In this document: in pieces, positions 26,352-36,100 of the stretch
How the letters are laid out: each line of letters starts with the position of its first letter
Position numbering within the stretch: position 1 is the first letter of the stretch
Assembly: GCA_964388445.1 (NCBI GenBank)
Contig: CAYMAI010000002.1
Location: 1-64,000 of the forward strand
Origin: CAYMAI01 sp964388445
Lineage (GTDB): Bacteria > 4484-113 > JAGGVC01
DNA length: 64,000 bases
Direction: 5' to 3'
Position numbers and translations under genes: made by a program
The notes under the pieces: generated by a model
Database searches by the model: none
Seen by the model: only the letters and a program-made list of their open reading frames with translations
What the model was told of the DNA's origin: nothing

Positions 26352-26648
26352 CTATACCGCCTCGATGATCTCCGGGATTTCCTGCCCTTCGGCCAGCGTG
26401 ACAATCGCCTTGCGCCGTTTGCCGCGCGAAAACGTGTGGCGTCCCGCCTTTTTGACCTTCGCCGGAAGGTTTATGATGTTCACGTCCACCACGTCCACGC
26501 CGAATCTTTCGGCGACGGCGCGCTTGACGTCCACTTTGGTTACGTTGTCGTTTACGACAAAGGTATATTTGCCGCGCCCCGCCGCTTCCATCGAACGTTC
26601 TGTGATAACCGGCTTGACAATTACATCTGCAAAATGAAAATCACTCAT
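26352..26648 (-). CDS. rplW: ribosomal protein L23
   Basis: 98 residues at the tunnel exit, the docking site for SRP and trigger factor. The ATG at 26648 (MSDFHFADVIVKPVITERS) overlaps the last eight bases of rplD. The longer open frame upstream is the acidic tail of rplD read out of frame. Confidence 0.96.
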   Translation of the reverse strand: MSDFHFADVIVKPVITERSMEAAGRGKYTFVVNDNVTKVDVKRAVAERFGVDVVDVNIINLPAKVKKAGRHTFSRGKRRKAIVTLAEGQEIPEIIEAV

Positions 26649-27510
26649 CGCCGGTCTCCTTCTTTTCTTCCTCGCCGGTCTCGCCGCCGTCTTCGCCGAC
26701 CGCAGGTTCATCCGAAGCTGTATCGCCGGAATCTTCGGTTTCGGCACTTTCGACTTCATCTTCCACTCTGTGCGGAGCGGGAACTTCCGTCTTTTCCGCT
26801 TCCTGAACTTCGGGTATTTCGGCGACCGATACTTCGCTGATTTCGGCTTCCGCTCCTTCGAGCGAGCTTGCAGATACTCCGAGCGCAAGCCGCTTGATGC
26901 CGTTCTGGTCGCGCATCGCGGTTGCGATAAGCGAGGCCGTTCCGAGAGAGCCGCGTGTAAAAACGATGCAGTCCGCAAGCATCATATCGCCTACGTTTAG
27001 CCTTTCAGGAGGAAGCACCGAAACCTTGTGGACGTTCCTGGCGCTTAGTACGAGCGGGCTGTCAGGCGGGCAGCAAATAATCGCCCTGCCGAATTGCTCC
27101 GCCGCCTCGAGAACGTTAACGACTTGTTTGGTTTTTAAAAGCGTCGCCGCGTAATCGTCTTCAATGACGAAAATGGTTCCGCGCTCCAGATGGTAAGCCA
27201 ATGCGGAAAGCCATGCGCTGCGCTTTACGCGCTTGTTCAATTTGCTCGGGCTGTAACGCGGCTTCGGGCCGTGAGCTTTGCCGCCGCCTTTCATATGCGG
27301 ATTCGAAAGCGCTCCCTGGCGCGCCCGTCCGGTTCCCTTCTGGCGAAACCACTTCGCCGTTGTCATTTGAACTTCGCCCTTCGACTTTGCCTTGCCGGTG
27401 AATCTGAAGCTGTTCGTTTTCTGGTTGAGAAAGGCTTCCGTTATGTGGAAATAGTTGATCGGAAACCCGCTCACTCCGCCGATTTCTGTAACTTGCTTAA
27501 TGTCGGCCAT
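26641..27510 (-). CDS. rplD: ribosomal protein L4 with a long acidic C-terminal tail
   Basis: 289 residues against the usual 200-215. The core (1-211) has the tunnel loop WFRQKGTGRARQG and GGKAHGPKPR and ends near GIKRLALGVSAS. Residues 212-289 are a low-complexity tail dominated by Glu, Asp, Ser, Thr and Ala. The neighbouring L3 carries a tail of the same kind. In E. coli L4 also regulates the S10 operon; nothing here shows that. Confidence 0.95.
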   Translation of the reverse strand: MADIKQVTEIGGVSGFPINYFHITEAFLNQKTNSFRFTGKAKSKGEVQMTTAKWFRQKGTGRARQGALSNPHMKGGGKAHGPKPRYSPSKLNKRVKRSAWLSALAYHLERGTIFVIEDDYAATLLKTKQVVNVLEAAEQFGRAIICCPPDSPLVLSARNVHKVSVLPPERLNVGDMMLADCIVFTRGSLGTASLIATAMRDQNGIKRLALGVSASSLEGAEAEISEVSVAEIPEVQEAEKTEVPAPHRVEDEVESAETEDSGDTASDEPAVGEDGGETGEEEKKETGDE

Positions 27511-27512
27511 TT

Positions 27513-28436
27513 CTATTTCTCCTCCCCTGCGCCGTCTTCAGGTTCGGCCGGCGTTTCGCCGCTTTCCGGCGCGGATTCGAGGTTGTCTTCAGCCCCCGAA
27601 ACCGCTGAATCTTCGGCCGGTTCGCCTTCGGGCGCGGCTTCTGTCGCGACTTCCGGCTGTTCGACAACCGGCGATTCTTCCGCCGCGGGCGCCGGAGCAA
27701 TTTGCGCCGCAGGTGCGGATTCGGCCACTACCTCTTCCGCTTCTTCTTCGGCCTTTGCTTCGAGATAATCCTCGTATTGCAAATCGACGATTTCCTTGTC
27801 GAGTTCTTTGGTTCTCGTCACCCATACGAGGCCGCCCTTCGGACCGGGAACGGTGCCTTGCACGACGAGGATATTGTGAAGTCTGTTGTATTCGAAAACG
27901 GTCAGGTTTTTGACGGTGACTCGCTCGCTACCCATATGACCTGGGCGCCTGCTGCCTTTCAGCTGCCTCGCGGGGTCGGTCGCGCCGCCCGACGCGGGTT
28001 TTCTGTGAATCGTGTGGCCGTGAGTCATCCGGACGCCCGAGAAATTGTGGCGCTTCATTACGCCCTGAAAGCCTTTTCCTTTGCTTATGCCGGCGACGCT
28101 CGCCTCACCCCAATACGGAAGAAACTCCTCCGGCTTGAGGTGCTGGCCGACTTCCAACGAGTTAAGCTGCTCTTCCGCTACTTTCACTTCGAACAAACGT
28201 CTTAATGTTTCGGAAATTCCGGCCTTTGCGAGTTGGCCCATCCTCGGCTTTTTCACGTGTTTGGGTGCGGTTTCTTGAAACGCGAGGACGACTGCGGAAT
28301 AGCCGTCTTTCGCGACGGTCTTTTTCTGCACCACATAAAGGTCGAACGGCTCCATGACGGTTGCCGGCATCGTAGTGCCCGCGCCGTCGAAAACGCTCGT
28401 CATTCCCAGTTTTTTTGCCGGTATTGTGTTAAGCAT
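27513..28436 (-). CDS. rplC: ribosomal protein L3 with a long acidic Ala/Pro-rich tail
   Basis: 307 residues against the usual 205-220. The core (1-211) has GQHLKPEEFL, SKGKGFQGVMKRHNFSG and the methylation-site region, and ends at VVQGTVPGPKGGLVWV. Residues 218-307 are rich in Glu, Ala and Pro. The ATG at 28436 follows GGAG by seven bases; an in-frame TTG upstream is rejected. Confidence 0.95.
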   Translation of the reverse strand: MLNTIPAKKLGMTSVFDGAGTTMPATVMEPFDLYVVQKKTVAKDGYSAVVLAFQETAPKHVKKPRMGQLAKAGISETLRRLFEVKVAEEQLNSLEVGQHLKPEEFLPYWGEASVAGISKGKGFQGVMKRHNFSGVRMTHGHTIHRKPASGGATDPARQLKGSRRPGHMGSERVTVKNLTVFEYNRLHNILVVQGTVPGPKGGLVWVTRTKELDKEIVDLQYEDYLEAKAEEEAEEVVAESAPAAQIAPAPAAEESPVVEQPEVATEAAPEGEPAEDSAVSGAEDNLESAPESGETPAEPEDGAGEEK

Positions 28437-28489
28437 AATGCGCTCCAGCAACGAATCGCGGCTGCAAAAGCCGCGAACTTTAAACGATA

Positions 28490-28795
28490 CTAAACTTTAA
28501 GTTCTATGTCAACACCGCTGGGCAAATCGAGAGTACTCAAACTTTCGATTGTCTGTGCGGTGGGCTGCAAGATGTCGATAAGGCGCTTGTGAATACGCAT
28601 CTCGAATTGCTCGCGGCTTTTCTTGTCCACGTGCGTGCTCCTGTTGACGCAGAAAATCCTGCGCTCGGTCGGAAGCGGAATCGGCCCGACCAGCTTCACG
28701 CCCGTACGCTGAGCCGTTTGCACGATACGCTCGACGGATTGGTCGAGAACCTTATAGTCGTAGCTCTTCAGCCTTATCCTAATTCTTTGAGCCAT
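28490..28795 (-). CDS. rpsJ: ribosomal protein S10 / NusE
   Basis: 101 residues; works in the 30S head and as NusE in antitermination. IRIRLKSYDYKVLDQSVERIV and GPIPLPTERRIFCVNRS are typical. It follows tuf by only 12 bases, so str and S10 gene groups appear joined. Confidence 0.97.
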   Translation of the reverse strand: MAQRIRIRLKSYDYKVLDQSVERIVQTAQRTGVKLVGPIPLPTERRIFCVNRSTHVDKKSREQFEMRIHKRLIDILQPTAQTIESLSTLDLPSGVDIELKV

Positions 28796-28807
28796 TTTTT
28801 AACCGCC

Positions 28808-30001
<1,194 letters not shown>

Positions 30002-30031
30002 CTTAATGCTCCTTCATTACTGAATTCACAC

Positions 30032-32122
30032 CTAAACTCGCATTCCGCTCTTCTGCAGGATGGCTTTCTCCATCTCCGCAGGGAGACATTCGTAGTGGTG
30101 AAATTCCATCGAGTGGCTGCCGCGGCCCTGCGTCCTGCTGCGCAAATCGGTCGTGTAGCCGAACATTTCGGAAAGCGGCACTTCGCCCTTGATGCGCACC
30201 GTGCCGTCCTGCGAATGGTCTATGTCGATAATCTTGCCGCGCCGTGAATTCAAATCGCCGATAACGTCGCCCATCGTGTGCTCCGGCGTAACGATTTCCA
30301 CCGCCATCACCGGCTCCATCAATGCGGGGCTCGCCTTGCGGCAGGCGTCTTGTATAGCCATCGAACCGGCTATTTTGAACGCCATTTCGCTTGAATCGAC
30401 GCTGTGGAATTCGCCGTCGTACAAAGTGGCTTCGACGCCGACAAGCGGATAACCCGCTATTATGCCCGTTTGAAGCGCTTCGCGGCAGCCCTTTTCCACT
30501 GCGGGAATGTATTCCTTCGGTATCGTGCCGCCCACGATTTCGTTTACGAATTTGAACGAATCGGCGGAATCTTGGATAGGCGCTACGCGCAGCCTGACGA
30601 CTCCGAACTGGCCGCGGCCGCCGGTCTGCTTGACAAACCTGCCCTCGGCCGACGCTTCGGTGCGAATCGCTTCGCGGTACGCAACTTGCGGCCTGCCGAC
30701 TTTCGCTTCCACTTTGAACTCCCGCAGCAGCCTGTCCACGATGATTTCGAGATGAAGCTCGCCCATTCCGGAAATAATCATCTGACCCGATTCTTCGTCC
30801 GTCTGATACTTGAAAGTCGGGTCTTCTTCGGACAGCTTTTCGAGCGAGAGCGCCATTTTTTCCTGGTCGGCCTTGCTCTTCGGTTCGAGCGCCACGGATA
30901 TGACCGGCTCCGGAAATTGAATGCTTTCGAGCAAAACCGGATGCTTCTGGTCGGTCAGCGTATCGCCGGTTGTGGTGAGCTTGAGTCCGATTGCCGCCGC
31001 GATATCGCCGGCGCGCACGGAATCGACGTCTTCGCGTTGATTCGCGTGCATTCTAAGCAGGCGCATTACGCGTTCTTTTTTGTCTTTGCCGACGTTCAGC
31101 ACCGCCGTGCCTTTCTGCAATTCGCCGGAATAAACGCGAATGAAAGTAAGTTTGCCTACATGCGGGTCGGTTGCTATTTTGAACGCGAGTCCGGCAAACG
31201 GAAGCATCGGGTCGCTCGCACGGGTGTCCTGTTCGCCGGTCTTGGGGTCTATGCCCTTCACCGCCGGAACGTCCACCGGGCTCGGCAGATAATCGACAAC
31301 GCCGTCCAGCAAAAGCTGAACGCCTTTATTTCTGAACGCGCTGCCCACGAAAACGGGGACAAGCTGGTTTCCGGTTGTCGCCTGCCTTATGACTTTTTTA
31401 ATCGCTTCGGGTTCGACGTCTTCCTCGCCCAAATAAGATTCGAGTATTTCGTCGTCGAATTCCCCGATTTTTTCGAAAAGCATTTCGCGAAATTTGATGA
31501 CCGTGTCGATCATGTCTTCGGGAACCGGGCCTTCGCGATAAACACGCCCGTAATCGTCTTCGCCTTTGTCGTAATAGTAGGCTTTATTCGTGACGAGGTC
31601 GATGATTCCCCTGAAATCGTCCTCGCGGCCAATCGGCAATTGGACTGGAATGGCGGGAGCGTTTAGGCGGTCTTTGATTTGGTCGAATACGGCGAAAAAA
31701 TCGCTCCCCACGCGGTCCATTTTGTTGACGAAGGCTAGTCTCGGCACGCTGTATCTGTTCGCCTGCCGCCAGACAGTTTCGCTTTGCGGCTGGACGCCGC
31801 CAACCGCGCAAAAAACGATGACAAGACCGTCGAGAACGCGCATACTGCGCTCGACCTCGACCGTGAAATCCACGTGGCCTGGGGTGTCGATGATGTTGAT
31901 GTTGTGGTCTTTCCACTCGCAATAGGTTGCGGCGCTCGTAATCGTTATGCCGCGCTCGCGTTCCTGCACCATCCAGTCCATCGTGGCGCTGCCGTCGTGG
32001 ACTTCCCCCATTCGATGGGTGCGAGCGGTATAAAAGAGGATTCTCTCGGTGAGGGTGGTTTTACCCGCGTCGATATGGGCTGCAATGCCAATATTGCGAA
32101 TTCTGCCCAAAAACGACGCCAT
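30032..32122 (-). CDS. fusA: elongation factor G
   Basis: A 696-residue translocase GTPase with AHIDAGKT at 15-22, DTPGHVDFTVEVERSMRVLDG, NKMDR, and the C-terminal domains (GMGELHLEIIVDRLLREF). Length and motifs fit canonical EF-G. In the str operon between rpsG and tuf. Confidence 0.98.
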   Translation of the reverse strand: MASFLGRIRNIGIAAHIDAGKTTLTERILFYTARTHRMGEVHDGSATMDWMVQERERGITITSAATYCEWKDHNINIIDTPGHVDFTVEVERSMRVLDGLVIVFCAVGGVQPQSETVWRQANRYSVPRLAFVNKMDRVGSDFFAVFDQIKDRLNAPAIPVQLPIGREDDFRGIIDLVTNKAYYYDKGEDDYGRVYREGPVPEDMIDTVIKFREMLFEKIGEFDDEILESYLGEEDVEPEAIKKVIRQATTGNQLVPVFVGSAFRNKGVQLLLDGVVDYLPSPVDVPAVKGIDPKTGEQDTRASDPMLPFAGLAFKIATDPHVGKLTFIRVYSGELQKGTAVLNVGKDKKERVMRLLRMHANQREDVDSVRAGDIAAAIGLKLTTTGDTLTDQKHPVLLESIQFPEPVISVALEPKSKADQEKMALSLEKLSEEDPTFKYQTDEESGQMIISGMGELHLEIIVDRLLREFKVEAKVGRPQVAYREAIRTEASAEGRFVKQTGGRGQFGVVRLRVAPIQDSADSFKFVNEIVGGTIPKEYIPAVEKGCREALQTGIIAGYPLVGVEATLYDGEFHSVDSSEMAFKIAGSMAIQDACRKASPALMEPVMAVEIVTPEHTMGDVIGDLNSRRGKIIDIDHSQDGTVRIKGEVPLSEMFGYTTDLRSRTQGRGSHSMEFHHYECLPAEMEKAILQKSGMRV

Positions 32123-32187
32123 AATCCGAAACCAACCAGTTGATGGTAATCAACCACCCAAAATGAGTTATTGGAAGCCTAATCGTC

Positions 32188-32658
32188 TTACCAGCGGAAC
32201 TGGCTGAACGCCCTGTTGCTCTCGGCCATGCGATGGGTGTCTTCTCTGCGCTTCACCGCCGAACCCTGTCCCTGGGCGGCGTCCAAAAGCTCCACTGCAA
32301 GTCTGTCCGCGAACGGCTTGCCCTTGCGGGAGCGCGCAAATCCGATAATCCACCGCATCGCCAGAGCATACTTGCGCTCCGGCCGCACTTCGATCGGCAC
32401 CTGGTACGTGGCGCCGCCGATTCTGCGGCTTTTGACTTCGAGTGTAGGCATTACGTTTTGTATTGCCTTCTCGAAGACGGCGATCGGTTCTTCCTTCGTG
32501 CGCTTTTCGATAATCTCGAGCGCATCGTAAAAAATACGTTCAGCAACACTCTTCTTGCCGCTGAGCATTATGCTGTTGATGAACCTTGCAACCAGACGTG
32601 AGTTGTAAACCGGGTCGGGAGTAATGTCACCGCGTTTCTTGTACTTTCTTCTTGGCAC
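32188..32658 (-). CDS. rpsG: ribosomal protein S7
   Basis: 156 residues; nucleates the 30S head. Starts with GTG (PRRKYKKRGD) eight bases after GGAGGA. PTLEVKSRRIGGATYQVP is diagnostic. 14 bases after rpsL. Confidence 0.97.
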   Translation of the reverse strand: MPRRKYKKRGDITPDPVYNSRLVARFINSIMLSGKKSVAERIFYDALEIIEKRTKEEPIAVFEKAIQNVMPTLEVKSRRIGGATYQVPIEVRPERKYALAMRWIIGFARSRKGKPFADRLAVELLDAAQGQGSAVKRREDTHRMAESNRAFSQFRW

Positions 32659-32672
32659 CTGAAATCCTCCAG

Positions 32673-33044
32673 CTAGCTAGGGCGCTTTGTACCGTACTTG
32701 CTGCGCCCCTGCTTGCGCTTGTCCGTTCCTGCACAGTCCATCGTTCCCCGGATAATGTGATAACGCACACCGGGTAAATCCTTAACTCTTCCTCCGCGGA
32801 TAAGAACCACGGAGTGCTCGGCGAGATTGTGGCCGATACCGGGAATATATGCCGTAACTTCGAATCCGCTGGTAAGCTTGACGCGCGCCACCTTGCGAAG
32901 CGCAGAGTTCGGCTTCTTAGGCGTTATCGTCCAGACGCGCGTGCACGTGCCCCGTCTTTGCGGGCACGCCTTCAACGCCGGCGTCTTGCTTTTCTTGGAA
33001 ACGACCTTGCGGCCCTTCCGCACCAATTGATTGATAGTCGGCAT
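32673..33044 (-). CDS. rpsL: ribosomal protein S12
   Basis: A 123-residue decoding-centre protein. TPKKPNSALRK (Lys sites of streptomycin response) and GRVKDLPGVRYH (the Asp that is methylthiolated in many bacteria) are unaltered. First gene of the superoperon, directly after a strong promoter. Confidence 0.97.
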   Translation of the reverse strand: MPTINQLVRKGRKVVSKKSKTPALKACPQRRGTCTRVWTITPKKPNSALRKVARVKLTSGFEVTAYIPGIGHNLAEHSVVLIRGGRVKDLPGVRYHIIRGTMDCAGTDKRKQGRSKYGTKRPS

Positions 33045-33074
33045 CAGCCAATCTCCCTAAAAAAGCGAAGGAGC

Positions 33075-33103
33075 ATTATAACAGGTTTGGAACGCCTGTG
33101 CAA
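33075..33103 (-). promoter_or_regulatory. promoter of the str-S10-spc-alpha superoperon
   Basis: TTGCAC (33103 to 33098), 17 bases, TATAAT (33080 to 33075) with a TGn extension, in the 71-base gap between rpoC and rpsL. No comparable promoter is apparent in the gene junctions I checked downstream until 11755. Confidence 0.7.
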
Positions 33104-33115
33104 TACTTTCGCGAA

Positions 33116-36100
33116 TTATTTTTCCAAAGAATCCGTTTCGCCCGATTCGCCTTCTTCGAATATGCTTTCGAGTTCGGTATCCGCATCGAATTCCTCGCCT
33201 TCGCCGAACGAATCCTCGAACTCGGACGCGCCCGGCGCCGCGTTTTCGGCCGCGACGCCCGTACCGGCGGGAATCAGGCCGCCGATAATGACGTTTTCTT
33301 TGAGGCCCCTTAACGGGTCGATTTTTCCTTCGATCGACGCCTCGGTTAGCACGCGAGTTGTTTCCTGGAAACTTGCCGCGGCAAGGAAGCTGTCGGTCGA
33401 AAGGCTCGCCTTCGATATGCCCTGCAGAAGCGACTTGCCTTCAGGCGCCTTTCCGCCTGCGGTTTCGACTTCTTTGCAAAGCGCTCTGAAGCGTTTTTTC
33501 TCCATCAGGTCGCCTTCGTACAAATCGTCCACGTCGTTCGGGTCTTGTATTTGTACGTATTTGATCATCTGGCTCGCGATCACTTCGATGTGCTTGCTGT
33601 TCGGGCTGACGTTTTGACTTTCGTAAATGTCCTGGATTGCGCGCACGAGATAGACCTGCGTCGCGAGATCGCCCTTAAGCTGGTGATACTTGCGCATGTC
33701 GAATTCGCCGTCGCAGATTGGATCCGCAACTTCGAGCCTTTGGCCCTTGTCAACCTGTAGCAAGCGGTTTTCGTGCGGCGTTTCGTACACCGTAGTTTCG
33801 CCGTCGTCTTGAAGAACGGTCACCCTGTGGAACGCCTTGCGCTCTTCGGGGAAAAGTTGGACGATCGAGCCGGCGAAATCCGCCGTGTATGCGCCGTTTT
33901 GGTCGAACGGATCGCCCTTTGATAGCTGGCTTCTGTATTTGACGACGAGCGGATTTTTCTCCGATATGTAAACGTCGTAGTTCTTTTCCTGAATTCCGTC
34001 CGCGCCGCGCAGCGCGACCTTGTAAGGCACGACCTTTTCGATTTCGGTTACGACGCCTGCAGACTCGCAAAGAATCTCCGGATTCTTGACGTTGCGAACC
34101 TCGAACAAAGTTTCGACGAACGGTAAACCCTGGGTGATGTCGCCCATTTTCTTCGCGCCGGCTTTTTTCGCCATTCCATGCATTTCCCTTATGCTGATGA
34201 CTTCGCAGGCGCGGCTAACGCGATGTTTCTTTAGTTTGTCGAAATAGTTGTCGTGAGAGCTTACGCGGTCGCCTTCTTTGACCATGATTTCGCTGCCGCG
34301 AGGAATCGGATATGTCTTTTCCTTGCGAGGGCCGGTCTTGATGGTAACTTCATAGTTCTCGCGGTCAACCTCTTTGACGGCGCCGTCTTCATCCACCGCC
34401 ACCTCGAATTTGGAATCCAGGTAGTGGGTTTCGTCCGTTAGAAGCGAGCCGATTTTAACGGTAAGACTGTTGTCTTTCGACGTGCGGACGTTGATGTCCT
34501 CTTCCTTCCCGTCCGGATATCTGACGTGTACGACGTCGTAGTTTTCTTCGGTTACGCCGCCGATGTGGAACGTGCGCATCGTAAGCTGCGTGCCGGGTTC
34601 TCCGATGGACTGCGCGGCTATGACGCCAACAGGGTCGCCGAGTTCCGCAAGCCTGTTCGACGACAAATCCCAGCCGTAGCACTTGGCGCAAGTGCCTTCC
34701 GGCGTATCGCAAGTAAGGACGCTGCGAACCTTTAGTTTGGGCGGCAAAGTTTGGGAAATTATCTGTGAAACCTTGTAGTCGATTTCAGAGTTTTTCTCGA
34801 AAAGAACTTCGCCCGTTTCCTCGTCGAGATAATCTTCCGCGAGCACGCGTCCCATTATCTTCTTCGCCAGCTCCGCCGGGCGCATATCTTCGAGTTCGAG
34901 ATAGATGCCGTCCTCGGAGCCGCAGTCGTGCTCGCGAATCGTCACGTCCAGCGCGACGTCAACGAGACGCCGTGTCAGGTATCCGCTGTCCGCCGTCTTG
35001 AGCGCCGTGTCCACGAGTCCTTTCCGGCCGCCGTGCGTGGAAATGAAATACTCGAATACGCTCAGGCCTTCGCGGAAGTTGCTCTGAATTGGCAGCGGCA
35101 AGATGTTGCCGGTCGGACCTACGATTAGCCCGCGCATTGCGGCGAGTTGCCTTACCTGGTCGATTTTGCCGCGAGCGCCGGATTCCGCCATCATGTAGAT
35201 GCTGTTAAACTTGTCAAAGTTCGTCTTCATCGCTTTGGTCAAGTCTTTCGTCGCTTGGTCCCAAATGCCGATGACAACTTCGTCCTTTTCCTGCTGGGTA
35301 ATCAGCCGCTTGTTGTATTTGCTCCAAATGTCGTCCGCGGATTTGTTGGCTTTCTTGATTATCGCTTCTTTCTCGGACGGGATACAGATGTCGGTGACGC
35401 CGATTGTGATTCCGGCGCGAGTCGCCATCTCGAAGCCCATTTCCTTGACCGTATCCGCGAGAACGACTGTGAACTCTGAGCCGCAAATTCTGTACGAGTC
35501 CTTTATCAAATCGGACAGCGTATTTTTGTCCATAATGATATTGATAAAGGGAAGTCCTTCGTTTTCGCCGAATCCGTGAACTTCCTCGATGCGCCGGATT
35601 TCCTGGTTGAACATAATTCTTCCGACCGTCGTAACTATCCAGCAGCTGTTCGAATGGGCGACTTCCACGAATTCGCCGACGAGCGGCGGCATTTCTTTGC
35701 GCTCGTCGTAATATTGAATCCTTCTTGTTTCACGCCTTGTTTCCTGCGGGTTGAGGGCGGGATCGATTACGTATTCCAGTACGACGCGCCGCATCGGAAT
35801 CCGCACGAAGTCGCGCAGCTTCAAATGGCCGGTTTCGTAAGCGACGAGCGCTTCTTCCGGTCCGCTGTATATCGGAATGTATCGAGCTTCTTCCACCGGT
35901 CCCTGAGTCTGTGTAAGGTAGTACATTCCGAGAACGAGGTCTTTCGTCGGGCTGATGACCGGTTTGCCGTCGGCGGGCAAAAGAATGTTGTTCGCGCTGA
36001 GCATGAGGATGCGCGCTTCGGCCTGCGCCGTCGTGGAAAGCGGCACGTGTACCGCCATCTGGTCGCCGTCGAAATCAGCGTTATAAGCTTCGCACGAAAG

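Noticed and set aside
30404..31666. A 420-codon open frame on the plus strand
   Set aside because: Antisense to fusA, which is certain. No ribosome site or motifs.
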